Origin: CAIZGX01 sp044371535
GTDB lineage: Bacteria; Bacteroidota; Bacteroidia; Flavobacteriales_D; Sanyastnellaceae
Direction: 5' to 3'
NCBI GenBank assembly: GCA_044371535.1
Contig: JBILTL010000004.1
Span: 1 to 57,394 of the forward strand
DNA: 57,394 nt
The position numbers and the translations under genes were made by a program. Numbering within the stretch: the first letter of the stretch is position 1; every line of letters starts with the position of its first letter. The notes beneath the pieces are model-generated. The model was not told the DNA's origin. It made no database searches and was given only the letters and a program-made list of their open reading frames with translations. Positions 1-11,600 of the stretch are shown here, in pieces.

Positions 1-99
1 TGGAGCTAACAACTACATCGCCTAACGACGAAGAATACTGCAACCGTTGTGTAACAGGCGGGTACTGAGAGAAAATCGAAAAAGATGGGATGAGGAGGG
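1..99. repeat. 99-bp exact direct repeat, copy 1
   Basis: Bases 1-99 are identical to 15334-15432, in the same orientation. Identity breaks at base 100 (a here, t at 15433). It encodes the end of the signal peptide and the first mature residues of an Rhs trunk. The repeat may extend left beyond the window. Confidence 0.95.
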
Positions 100-145
100 A
101 AATAGTAAGTCCCAAATAATTGAATACCCAACGACAAGCTTGCAT
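1..145 (-). CDS. N-terminus of a second giant Rhs-like secreted protein (runs off left edge)
   Basis: Reading the minus strand from the ATG at 145 gives 48 residues before the window edge. A stop codon lies a few codons upstream in frame, so this ATG is the only plausible one. Residues 1-16 (MQACRWVFNYLGLTIS) form a hydrophobic signal-peptide start unlike that of the 4282-aa protein. From residue 16 on, the sequence (SLLIPSFSIFSQYPPV and onward) is identical to that protein, encoded by a 99-bp exact DNA repeat. I infer a paralogous Rhs trunk gene, same strand, downstream of the big operon. How far it continues cannot be seen. It could be a full paralog, a truncated orphan or an assembly junction inside a repeat. 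Confidence 0.6.
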   Translation of the reverse strand, partial: MQACRWVFNYLGLTISLLIPSFSIFSQYPPVTQRLQYSSSLGDVVVSS

Positions 146-327
146 AGACAGAATCGTTTAAGACATAGTCGCAAGTGTTTCAAGCAAGACAATGAATTCA
201 TACATTTCTTGCATCAAAAAGATGTAACTATCTGTTTAAACAAATCACTGAAAAATGCACTAGCGCCGCAATACGCCTTTGTTCGTATTGTAGTTTATTA
301 AAAAAATTATGGGAAGAATAAAAAGTA

Positions 328-774
328 CTAAAGGATACGCTTGTACTTACGTTTAACAGCTTGTGAAGATCTGAAACAATCTAGCAAATCTTGAAAAACG
401 TCTGGCTTGAATTTTCCCCAAACGGTATAATCGATGCCCTCTGTTGGATATACTTCGTTCAACATTTGCGTTGCATATTCATCGAGTTGATGACCGAACA
501 AATGAGTCTTTTTCTGAAAAGACTTACCGCATTCGGTAATGGCAATGTTGGGGTGAATAACATAACAGTTCAAACCAATTTCGGGCAATTCAAGGCAACC
601 CTGTTGCTGGTCGTATTTAGAAGGAATTGCATCGACACTTGTTGGCAAGGAAGCCAATACCGCGTGATTTTCTAAAGACTTTAAAACAACAAAGAATTTT
701 GATTTCGGTGGATTTCCATTTTTAAAATAAAACGGAGTGAAGTAAAGAATATTCCCTTCAACTAGCATAACCAC
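328..774 (-). CDS. Putative toxin partner of the Panacea antitoxin
   Basis: This 148-aa protein starts 17 bp inside the end of the upstream Panacea-domain gene, so the two are translationally coupled. The N-terminal half (EGNILYFTPFY, then KSKFFVVLKS and HAVLASLPTS) reads like an SH3-type beta-barrel opening of the PemK/MazF kind, where a short strand enters a nuclease fold. The resemblance is weak and I see no diagnostic catalytic residues. No signal peptide or membrane segment is visible, so it should be cytosolic. In Panacea loci the antitoxin is typically paired with one of many unrelated toxins, and this gene holds that position. The toxin role is inferred mainly from context; it could be an uncharacterised accessory protein. 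Confidence 0.55.
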   Translation of the reverse strand: MVMLVEGNILYFTPFYFKNGNPPKSKFFVVLKSLENHAVLASLPTSVDAIPSKYDQQQGCLELPEIGLNCYVIHPNIAITECGKSFQKKTHLFGHQLDEYATQMLNEVYPTEGIDYTVWGKFKPDVFQDLLDCFRSSQAVKRKYKRIL

Positions 775-1339
775 TTGACGAAATGTAGTCGTTGTAAAGG
801 GCCAGCTTCAACGCGTCATGAGCGATGAGTTGTTTCATATCGATAATCAGATCGGTATGATTGATCAGTTCTTGTTCTAGAGGCTCGAGAACGTTGTGTT
901 CCTTTGCTGTGTTGTACCAAGGAGAAAAAGGATGATGCGTAACGCTAACCAAATCGGCAGCGCTTTTGGCACCGTATTTTTCAATTACAAAATTCATTAG
1001 TTCAATCTCGTTGTCCGAAAATTCATCGTCGCAAAACTCTGAAGCCGGTTTGAACGATTGTGTGGATGTATCGAACTTTAAAAAATCTTTCACCAATCTC
1101 AAATCATCGGATAAATCTATATATAGGTCTTCTGAAACCGGCCCAAATTTCCAAACCTTATAGGTTAGGTTAAAGATCGGCACACCACTTTTCCGAATAG
1201 AAACTTCGTCCAACAGATAAACGAGCTTCAGAAGCTTGGTTTTCGACAAATCGGAAATGTGAGAAGAAAGGTAAACCAGCGCGTTTCCAATCTTCTGCAT
1301 TTGAAGATTATGTTGCATTGCGTTTGGTTCTTTGTTCAT
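758..1339 (-). CDS. Panacea-domain (DUF4065/SocA-like) antitoxin
   Basis: The 193-aa protein carries the Panacea signature near residues 35-75: an LTKLLKLVYLLD-like helix (here KTKLLKLVYLLDEVS), followed by GVPIFNLTYKVWKFGPVSEDLY. In this family the motif is KLQKLlYya...hG.pLf...i.aw..GPV...ly. Family members are hyper-promiscuous antitoxins that neutralise diverse toxins encoded next to them. Translation may start at 1339 or at the internal Met at 1318. A good promoter -7 box (1350-1357) would leave almost no leader for the first and about 25-30 nt for the second, so the second is quite possible. The gene overlaps the downstream putative toxin by 17 bp, the usual layout of such pairs. Confidence 0.8.
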   Translation of the reverse strand: MNKEPNAMQHNLQMQKIGNALVYLSSHISDLSKTKLLKLVYLLDEVSIRKSGVPIFNLTYKVWKFGPVSEDLYIDLSDDLRLVKDFLKFDTSTQSFKPASEFCDDEFSDNEIELMNFVIEKYGAKSAADLVSVTHHPFSPWYNTAKEHNVLEPLEQELINHTDLIIDMKQLIAHDALKLALYNDYISSSGYAS

Positions 1340-1349
1340 AGGATTGGTG

Positions 1350-1381
1350 CAAATTTAGGTAAATTGAACTAAACTCGACAA
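1350..1381 (-). promoter_or_regulatory. Bacteroidota-type promoter for the Panacea toxin-antitoxin pair
   Basis: The minus strand has TAAATTTG at 1357-1350, matching the Bacteroidota -7 consensus TAnnTTTG. A TTG lies at 1381-1379, 21 bases upstream. The predicted transcript start is only a few bases before the first ATG. Confidence 0.6.
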
Positions 1382-1422
1382 TTCAAGTTGGTTTTATTAA
1401 AACAACGAGAAACAAAACACTT

Positions 1423-1806
1423 CTATTCCATAACCTCCGGAGAGGGTCTGTCATCAAAGACAATTTCTTCAGAAATCTCGATTTGATCATATCCACGGGT
1501 TTTAGATGTTATCATCACATTAAACCTTTTAAACAAATTAAAAAAATCAGCACTATCAAAATCGCCTTCAAAACTGATATCTACTAAATAAGGACGACCT
1601 TCACTTGACCTAATCCGATCTAGACAAATAATAGATGCATTGAAATTGTGATTGTAACCTGAATAAAAACTCGCGCCTACAGGTTCATATCGCTCGACAT
1701 CAACTTTTCTTAAAACTAAAAATTTCTTTAAATCACTGTGATCACTAATATCAGCTGCTGCTGAACCAACGAAATCATTGAATTGAACTTGAGCTTTAAA
1801 AATCAT
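1423..1806 (-). CDS. Hypothetical 127-aa protein, possible orphan immunity protein
   Basis: I do not recognise this family. It is a small acidic soluble protein without signal peptide or membrane segments, with an alternating hydrophobic pattern suggesting mixed alpha/beta structure and an acidic tail ending SPEVME. It sits alone between the toxin-antitoxin pair and an AT-rich spacer, on the same strand as the Rhs operon and downstream of it. Small unrelated soluble genes downstream of an Rhs gene are often immunity genes left behind when toxin tips were swapped. That is an inference from position only. The frame is open, starts at ATG and does not overlap another gene, which supports it being real. 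Confidence 0.5.
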   Translation of the reverse strand: MIFKAQVQFNDFVGSAAADISDHSDLKKFLVLRKVDVERYEPVGASFYSGYNHNFNASIICLDRIRSSEGRPYLVDISFEGDFDSADFFNLFKRFNVMITSKTRGYDQIEISEEIVFDDRPSPEVME

Positions 1807-2175
1807 ATCAAGTTTTTAGTTTTTGTAAATACATCCACTAGTGTTATGATGAAACAATTGAGAGCAAATTTCCAATAGGCGTGATTAAAAGGAAATACAA
1901 TTATTCTTATATCTGCACTTATATACATATCAATATAAACACACAAGAAATAAGTGATTTCAAACTATTCTTTTTTTTCTCTGACAACCATTTCAACCTT
2001 CAATTTATATGGCTAAAAAATATTTTACGATTGAACTTAATCAAAAAATATAAATTATATTAAATTTTATTTTTTTATATTTTCTTAAATTTAAAAATAC
2101 AGATGGATTCCATAATACACAGTTAGCTGGTTTCTACTTTTTTTTATGCAAACACATAATCGCAGCGGTTATTTA
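1807..2175. other. AT-rich spacer with no recognisable gene
   Basis: This 369-bp stretch is very A+T rich, with long A and T runs. A 60-codon plus-strand open frame inside it encodes only Ile/Asn/Lys/Tyr-rich low-complexity sequence, so I do not call it a gene. I see no clear terminator hairpin, although the operon ending at 2176 must stop somewhere here. Confidence 0.6.
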
Positions 2176-2607
2176 TTAAACAATGAATAATCTTCTTATC
2201 AACAAGTAACCCAGATAAAAAAAACTTAGAATATAGGGAATTGAGAAAATATAGTTCAGTCCTAAAATAACCAAAGAATATTTATAATAAAATGAATCTT
2301 TGTACCCATCTTCCCAAAAAAACAAATCTCCAATTTTTAATATAAAAACGCTATATATACAAAACAAAATAAAAAAAGCTGTTAAACGCCTCATCAAACA
2401 ACACCACTTTTTTACACAATATTTATTATATATTATTTTTACAACACGTCCTAAAATTAATAAAAATATTAGCGAATCAAGGAATAAAAAAAAATTTATG
2501 AGAGCTTCGCTATAGCTAAAAAAAAACGAAATAAAAAAATACAACTTGAGAAATGTGAGCATCTCCAAAAAGACCAAAATAACTATCTTATTATTACTTG
2601 AAATCAT
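2176..2607 (-). CDS. Small multi-pass membrane protein, likely immunity factor for the Rhs tip
   Basis: The 143-aa protein is extremely hydrophobic. I count four likely transmembrane segments, around residues 8-30, 36-58, 70-92 and 110-138, separated by short charged loops such as RRLTA and EDGYKD. It starts 13 bp after the stop of the 4282-aa Rhs gene, so it is the last gene of the operon. The gene right after a polymorphic toxin normally encodes its immunity protein, and multi-pass membrane immunity proteins protect against toxins acting at or entering through the inner membrane. Base composition is as AT-rich as the 3' end of the Rhs gene, consistent with the two being exchanged as a unit. 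The family is not recognised and the role is inferred from position. Confidence 0.6.
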   Translation of the reverse strand: MISSNNKIVILVFLEMLTFLKLYFFISFFFSYSEALINFFLFLDSLIFLLILGRVVKIIYNKYCVKKWCCLMRRLTAFFILFCIYSVFILKIGDLFFWEDGYKDSFYYKYSLVILGLNYIFSIPYILSFFYLGYLLIRRLFIV

Positions 2608-2620
2608 ATAAAAACAATTG

Positions 2621-5600
2621 TTATTTAGACCCCGTCATTGCGGGTAGTTCCTTCCAATTTCCACAGAGATTTTTGACCACTGGAGTTCCAATTGATTTAG
2701 GGTTATTTTCTATTGGTTCAAATTCAGTCCAAAATGGAGTGTTATTATAATGCTCGTAATAGACTCCAGATTCCATTTTCACTCCTCCAAGTTGCTGAAT
2801 TACATTCCCCATTGTTTGACTCCAATTATCCATTTGTTGATCTCTTAAGCTTTCTGAAAAACCACTGATAACAATTGCTAAAGTCGGGGCAATTTGAGAA
2901 TTGCTTTCAATCATAAAGTGCAAAAAAGAGTTTCCATAATTGTCCTTTTTCACTGATGCTGAAAAGGAAATTTCTCCAACCTCTGCATGCCCTTCAAGTG
3001 TCCTAAATTGCAAAGAAAATGATTCAATGTTGTTATTTCTACCTAATTTCGTTTGTACTCCAACAACTTTTACAAACATATCCATTAATCCGAATTGCGA
3101 GGGGTCTATTCTAATAAAATCATTTTCAGATAATTTCTCAGGTTTTGCTTGTTTTTCATATCTGAATTTGCCATAATCGGTGTTAAAAATAGCACCTATA
3201 TCGCTTTGTATTTTATTATATAAGTAATTTACTCCATTTGACGGGTTCTTTATTAATAACCTATATTGTTGATACTGAACATCAACCAAATCATTAGCAT
3301 TATTAAAGGCTAAACCTTCCACTCCATATATTGCAACTTTTGTTGGTATGAGATAATTTTCTCCTTCTAATCCATCTATATCTATTGCAATAATTGGAGT
3401 ATTACTGGCAAATTGGTAAGGAGTTAGCTCTGGGAATTCCTTGAATAAAGGATCAACTGAAAGGAATCTTGCAATCTGTGAATTAAATATCCTAAATCCA
3501 TAATCATATGTACTTGAACCGCCTCCCATTACTTCTTTATCAAGTTCCTTTCCATTAAATCCTTTCCGATACTCTTCAATGCTCCATGATCGGTTAGCTA
3601 GCTCAACGCCGAACGGAGAGTAGTCGCTGACGCTGATGATGTAAGCCGCGAAGTAATCGATTACCCCGTCGCTGTTGCTGTCCATTGCAGCCTTCCCGTC
3701 GCCAATGGTCGTAAGTACGTTACCCAGGTGATTGCTCAGGCTGTACTGACGGTGATTGAGCTGCCTGGCGTGGTAATACGTTGCTTGCGTTAATGCGCCT
3801 GCTGCGTTCGTGATATTTAAATCGACCGTGTCTTTGCAGATACCCACCTGAGCACTGCCGTAGATGTTTCTTTCGATGAGCCTGTACTCCAACACCGCAT
3901 TCTCTGCGTCCATCTTGTGCTCATACACCCCCATCACATTGCCCTGCGCATCGCGGACGTAATAGGTACTCGACTCCAGCACACTGCCCGCATACACGTG
4001 CTTAGCTACCCTGTTGCCCATGGCGTCGTACTCGAACTTCAAGTTCTTCTTCGCAGATCCACTTGTGCGTGTTATCTCCGATATCTTGCTGTCTACACGC
4101 CAATGGATTTCTTGTATCTCCTCTTGGTTGTCAGACTTCAACTCACCAATCTGCGTGTACTTGTAATTGTTACTCGTATTAGGCGTTCCATTGATGTATG
4201 CCGGCATGTCCTCCATATCCGTTGCAGATAACGAGGCTATCGTTACCGCATCATCTACGCTATATAATCGGTTGCTTAACAAGTCTCCTGCGCTATTGGT
4301 TGCATACTGATAACTGAGGTTATCTACTAACGTGCTTCCTTCATAACGCTGCTGCGTTAGAATATTCCCGTTAGCATCAAAGGTAAAGAAATTGTTATGC
4401 TCGCCGCTAGCTCCACTCGAAGCAGCCCACACGTTGGTAGACGGCGCATACTGCGTAAACCCTTTGGCCTGCTTCAGTCGGTTCAACTGATCGTACTTGT
4501 ACGCCATGCCCTGATTACTTGGTGCTAAGCCTCCTGCCCCGTTGTTTTCCATCAGCGTCGTTTGCATGATGCGGATGTTGCCGTTGTATAAATCATGACT
4601 CTCTGCCTCTAAATCACTGCCCACCACGCTGCTAAACGCTCCTGTGGATGCCACACTGCTAAAGTCACCTTCGTAATAACTTAAACTAAAACTAGCCACA
4701 TCACGCGCAAAGCGTCCGTTAAGTCCCGCGCCAAAGCCGTCGTGACCCATGTCTCTTGTGGCATCAAGGGCATTGCTATTAATGCCCTTTATCCATCCTT
4801 GCAAGGTATACGCGTAGTCAACTCCTTGCACTTGATTACTGCCCAACTCCTGACGCATAAGCGGACCGTGAGCGTAATAAAAATACTTGCTATCCTGCTC
4901 CCACAGCGCACCAACAACCGTTGGATCGGTGATTGTGGTTCCGGCCATGGCTTCGGGGTCGGGATGCGTTGAGGTGTACACCTGCGTAATGCGGTTATCT
5001 GCATCGTATTCATACCAATGGTGCCACGCATCGCGCGCTCCTCGTTGGTAGCTTACTCGGTTCACCTTCCCCGAGATTAAATCATAGTCGTACTCCAGGC
5101 GCTTGTACCGCTGATCGGACAAGCTGCTGGTTACAGCCATCTCGGGGTTGTCTTGCACAAGTTCATTCACATTGCCATGAATATCGTAGCTGTAATGCGT
5201 GGCGTGGGTATACCCGTCCGAGGCATCGCTGTGATACACCTTCTGATACACCACCGAGCTCACGCGCTTGCGCAAGTTGTTTTGCGTAAACGACCCGATA
5301 CCACTCACCATCGGCTCATCGTAGGTTGTACGCGTAACCTCTGTGCGCGTTGCATTAACACCCGTGCTGGTGTTCAACCCCTGAGCCAGCCACTGCATAA
5401 ACGCTGTACCGCTGCTGCTGCCCGTGGTAGAACTTACCTCTATGGCTAGCGGATTAAAAGCCCCGCCCACATCGGCTCCCTGAACATCATGCATGTGCAA
5501 GCCCGTCGTACTCGTGTTTTCTTCTTTCACGCCTGCCTCCTGCACACGACCCTGCGCATCGTATAAACTGTAACTGTACGTGCCGTTGTCATGCTGCTTT

Positions 5601-8600
5601 GTATTCTGACTTAGCACAATGCGACCTAGTTTATCGTACCAAAAACGCTGCGAGTAAACACCCGCGTAGTTGGTTAAAAAACGAACGTAATGCGCCCCCG
5701 CTCCTACCACCACTCCTTCGTGGTTGTTGCGCATGGCAATGCTGTTTATTTTGGCTGTTGTGCCACTGCCGCTACTAACCGCGTTGGACCACTGCCAATC
5801 GGTGCTCGTTAATGAATAGGTTAAAGGAAGTGTTGCACTCGCAGCACCCACATACACCCCTTTCTTCAACACCCCCGAGACACCTACGGCATAACAGGTA
5901 AACGCATCGGTAAACACCAAATCGGCTATCCCTACTCCCGTTGACCCTGTAATGTTCACGCCCGTGCCACTAACACCACTACCACTCGCTAAATACATCT
6001 TACCGTCTTCGCAGCCCAGCATAACCGTACTGCCCTCAGAGGCCCATAGCGGTGCTACACTGCTATACCCCGGATGCGAAGACGCGCCACTTAATGCGCT
6101 AAAGCTTACCCCTGCGTTCGTGGTATGAAGGGCTACGCCCGTTGTTGCTGCTTTTCCAACCGCATAACCCTTACCACTTGCTGCATCCACGTAAATATCT
6201 TGTATCGAAACAATACCCGCCCCCGATGTACCCGACACCCCTGTGTTAGCATACGTGCCCAAAGACAAATTCACGCTCCACAGTCTATCCACTTCACCAC
6301 CCAATAACCCCACACCCGCTTCGTTGCACCATGCTGCAAGTAAGTTCTTATGCGTGCGCGTCTGACCCGAAGCGAGTTTCAAAATACGCCAATGATCTCC
6401 CCCATCCAAGGTGTAACGTATAACGCTGCGATCGCCCACAACCATACCCACCGAAGGACTTGAAAAATAAACCTTGTTCAGCGTAAAAGGAACAATGCGA
6501 GAGCCCGATAATGAGCTGCCACCCGAGTAGGTGCGCATAGAGGCGTTACTTCCCGCTGCAAAATAAACGTCACTACTGCCCTTGCGAACAATGCTGCGTA
6601 AACGCTCTCCTCCCGCATTAGACATCTGCTGAGGCATACCTAGCGCATCGCTGCCATAAGACTTATACCAGCCCTTACCGCCCGAACCCACTACGTAATA
6701 CGAATAACCACTTGTGGGACTGTAAGACCCGTCTACGTCCCATAAACACGTATGTCCCACATTGGGTAGCGTAATGCTACTGCTTACCACGCTCTGCACA
6801 GGACCACTACTTCCTGAAGTAAGCTGATACTTCGAACCGCTTAACTTACCGTTGCGTCCCGAACTGTAAAAATAATTAGCCCCATCAACAACACTTAAAC
6901 CCATGATGTCATGACGCGTCTGCGTCTTCAACTGCCTTGCACTTGCTGTAACCGTACTCGAGGAGAACACATCGTACACATCGCCATCGCTTCCACCTAC
7001 CAAAACACCACCCGTAACATAACCATCTGCCGCACGCAACGCCTGCGGTGAATAGGACACATAATCCATATTGCCTGTAGAAAAATTAGCGTATAGCGTC
7101 ACGCCCTGGTCGTTTGACATCCATAACTTATCCTCGCCAAAACCAATGCGCGCATGAGCCACTACACTCAGCGCTGAACTCACAGAAGACAAAACGCCCG
7201 TCGTGGACGACACATTCGCCCGGCGCACCCTCCAGTTACCCGAACCGTCCTGGCCATACACATAGAGGTAGTTCTGCGAGCCCACCTTGCCAAACAAGAC
7301 TTTCTTCCACGACATGCCTGCTGCACTTAAACTTGACGGAATGGAAATTGTCGTTTCTGTATTGTTCGGATTTACACGCACAGCACTCAAAGTACCCGTG
7401 GTACTTAAACGTGCCACCAACACCCCCCCACTGCCCAAATCGCACAGACCAACACCCGCATAGATTCCGCCCGTCCAACTCTTGGGAAATAACATCGCGT
7501 TTACAGGTGCCTGAACATTTTGAGTTAAATAAATATTCTTGGTAGAAGTAACATAAGCCATCGCCTGAGCGACTGCGCCTGACACATCCTTACGAACCAC
7601 TGCTACCTGCTCGGCATTTGAAACACCAAGTGCATAAACACTCCACTGTGACCCGTAAGAAAACAAATACACCTTGCCATTATTAAACGTTCCTCCACAA
7701 AGACCCAAGAACTGTGACACGCCATTCTCTTGCATGCGAAGCGACGTGAGCTGCGTAAGACCCTGCGGTGCTCCGGGAACAACCTGCCAAACACTATCGA
7801 CACCACTGCTGCGGTACTGCAACGACACAATGCCCATGGCACTGCGAAGCAAAGCAACCTGAGCCCCAGAGGCATTTAACGTAATGGCCTCCAACACCTC
7901 TACGTTGCTTAAACCACTGTACTCACTCACCGCACTGGTTTCCACCAAGCGACGGATAGAACCGTCGGCACTGCCCACGCGAAGGCTTCCCTGCACCCCA
8001 CTGCTTAACACACCTGCGTAATGACTTCCCAAAGAACTACTCGTTGGCAACACCGAGACAGCCTGCCAACTCAGCGGATAAACAGCATCGCTTACATAAA
8101 TAACACCCGTGCGGTAACTCTCGCCGCCCAACACCTGCGTGCGATTGCCCACAGCGTAAAAATGATTGTTGCCATCACTGACCACCTTCTCCAAATCAAC
8201 ATCCGAAAAAACACTCGGACTATCCACATGCCAAACACCAGTAGCCGTTAAACTAGCCACGCGGTGCTCTCCCACAACAACGGTTTCTACCGTCGTAGTA
8301 GAACCGCCAACACTCAACGGCGGCGTGCCTGATGTAAAACTTACCGTACTACCTACTCCACGCCACTGCGTATACTCAGCGAGCTCTGGTAAAGCAACCT
8401 CCTCCCACTGCATTCCACCACTGTTGGTGTAATAAACCTGTCCGCCATCGCCAACCATATAACCCTTCACTCCACTACTCTCTAAACAAATGTCCCAAAC
8501 ATCGGCTCCACTCACACCCATATCCTCTTCCCACGTCAAACCTCCATCCTGCGTGCGATACAAACGCTTACCGCCATCCATCACGCCATAACCCACATGC

Positions 8601-11600
8601 TCGTCCACCAACTGCACCGAGCTGCCCCCTGAACTACTGCTACTCGTATAACCTACACCCAGCACATCTTCCACCGAACTTAAATCCATGGCCTCGTGGT
8701 CAGGCAAACGCTGACCCACCAATTGATTTAAACTGTTGTAATAATAATGCGTAGCCATGCCGTGCTGCGTATAAACACTGCGTTCCCCCGAAGCCCTATC
8801 GGCGGCTATCGCCTCGCTCAACGCATCTTCTGAACTCGTGAGCGGTAAACGAACAACACCCTGAGGTGGAACCGTCTTAATTAAATTGCCCGCCTGATCG
8901 TAATAGTAAAGCGTATAATGGTACTCCTGATCTTCCCACGTGCGTGAAAAAGATTCTTGCAAGCTGTTCATGCAATGAGCGATGTAAGCTGCAGTAAATG
9001 CAGACGCCAACGAATCTACCTGATGCGCATAAGACCACTGCGCATTAGCCTGGGCCTGCGAAAGCAACGCAGCTAAACACGGATCTTCATAAGGTAAACT
9101 GTCTAACACAGGCAAGCTCAACACGATATCCGAGCCAAGCACACAACCCGGTAAACCACTGCCGCAAAAATCCAACAAACTCCTAGGGCCCTTCTCGCCC
9201 TCCTCCAAATTTCTTACGCCGTCTGCTATACTCTGCAAATAAGCCGCGTAATCATCTACACACGAACACAAATCTTCATTCACAAAAACCTTCGAATCGA
9301 CCATGTCGCCAACAATGGCAGAACCCTCATTGCGAACTGCCCAATCGTTGTATGCATAATAAGCCTCCTCATACACTGAATAACAATCCCGCTTATCGGC
9401 ATACCCCTCCGGTAACGTTAAACCACAACCCTCAAAGTACAAAATACCCACAGCAGGTGTTACACCCGTCGTACTGCTGCTATACCCCGAATAACTCTCC
9501 AAATAAGCCATGTAAGACTCCACACAACCACACAAGTCATACGTCATGAAATCACTGTAACTCAACACAGGATCCAACAACTGACGAGAAATATTCAGCG
9601 AGGCATACGAGCTCGAATTGTAACGAGACACAGCCGACAAATAGTTCAAATAAAGCGTCTGGCAAGAACTCGAAGTGGAACGAAGCAAGGCATACGACGA
9701 CACCCCCTGCAAGGAAGACAACTCCTTCAACAGCCCAATGCAATCCCCCGTCTGTGTGGCCAGCGCAATCTCTGCGATATACGCCTGCAAAGCCTGCTGA
9801 CCCTCGACACTACCGCCGTAACCCAACTTCTCAAAGTCTTCCTGAAGGTATAACGTGCGTGACTTATAATCGGTGCAAACCTGATCATCGCCCAACGCCA
9901 TGCGATACACCTGAACGGAATCCCACTGCTGGTAAGCCTCTACATAAGAACCATACAACACCCCGAACGATTCACTCAGTGAAACAACACTGTCCAAACC
10001 CAAAACCCACGACGACAAAGGCTGAGCACCAGAGGTGGTAGAAACCACCGCGCCTAAATAATTCGAATAATCCTTCACATAAACCCCGTATGATGATTTC
10101 AAAAAATTCATCTCACCCTCGGGAGCCAACAAACTCAGGTCTTGCGACAATCGCTGACCATTGTACTCCAGCATTAACTCTGAATACAACGCATACTCCT
10201 TCATCCCATCCACGTAATTGCCATACTCCTTGGAAAAAGTAGCCAAATCACTCAACACACCACGGTCATACGTCGTATCCACGCCCATATAAAACAACAA
10301 CTTATCTAAATACATCGACAAGGTGTACTTCGAACCCTGCTCGTAAAACGTCTTGTAATCGATTGCTGCTATAAATCCTTCATCGCCCTGAGCGTAACCG
10401 TAATTCAAATTATACTGATCCAAAGCCTCTAAGTATTGCTTGTACTCCTGCGTTCCTCCGTCGGACCACTGCGCTGTATCCGAAATAGAAAAGGAGGACA
10501 ACAAAGCCATGGTCTCCCTGGCTACATCCGTCGTATCACAACTCTGGCAACGCTCAAGAGATAAACAAGCACTCGAGCCGCCAACACGCAACGTATCACC
10601 CAGCTCATTCACCGCAGAAAAGGAAAACGAATGAACAGTAGATGGCAACGCTGAACTTGTATCGGCATGAAAACCAAACACGTCATGAAGACCCGACCAA
10701 GTGCTCGTCACTCCATCCAACCCGTCACTCCACAAAACCAAACGACACGAGGAATAATCGTAAATCAAACTGTCCACGCCACTCGCCGAATCATACTGCT
10801 CCACTCCTACAACACCATAATCCGAAGGACTTAAAAAGAGTGTGCTCACCAACGTGGCATCCAGCGTGGGAACCTGACCCATGCGGTCCCAATAATTGTG
10901 ACCCTGTGCATCTGCACTAAACACGGCATCCATCCAAGCCCCTACCGATCGTTCCATTGCATAACCCTGGCCAATACATCCAACAGAGACTGGAAAACCA
11001 CAGTCACACACCGGGGATGCCTCACGCTCAGTACCCGAAAGCTCTATAAAACTACCGCCAGTAAAACTGTTCCATAACGTATCGCCTGAATAAACCTCCA
11101 ACGTAAAATAATGCTCGTGATCACAGGCCAAGGTTTTAAATACCGCATCACTTGGTAAGGCGCCAAAGGACAAACCAGCACTGCCACTCGAAGACACAGA
11201 ACCCGTAATCTCCAACTTAACACGCGGATAAGCGGAACCTACCGAACGAATAAATAACGCTGGCGTCGATGAAGAAGAATACCAAACATAATAACCACTG
11301 GTATCCACCACACCCGCTCCCAACCACGTAGCCATGCCCACGGGCAAGTAAGAGGCAGGCACCGCATGAGAAGAGGAACAACTCGTACAACCGCCCAAAC
11401 TACCCACACCCGATGAAGTCAAAAGACCTTGCTGAACATTGAGTACCTCGAGCAAATGATTCCCATAACTCGACAACGTACACTGCGTATCAAAACGACA
11501 ACCGCCCAACGAAACCAAATCTGTTAACCCCTGCAACTCATCCACACGCGTCAATCCCGAGGGCAACAAAACCAACACCTCTACACTAAAACGTTCGTAA

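Noticed and set aside
47..301. 84-codon plus-strand open frame at the left edge
   Set aside because: It overlaps the repeat that encodes the Rhs N-terminus on the minus strand, and the translation shows no fold or family features.
1881..2063. 60-codon plus-strand open frame in the AT-rich spacer
   Set aside because: Low-complexity Ile/Asn/Lys/Tyr sequence that AT-rich DNA yields by chance.
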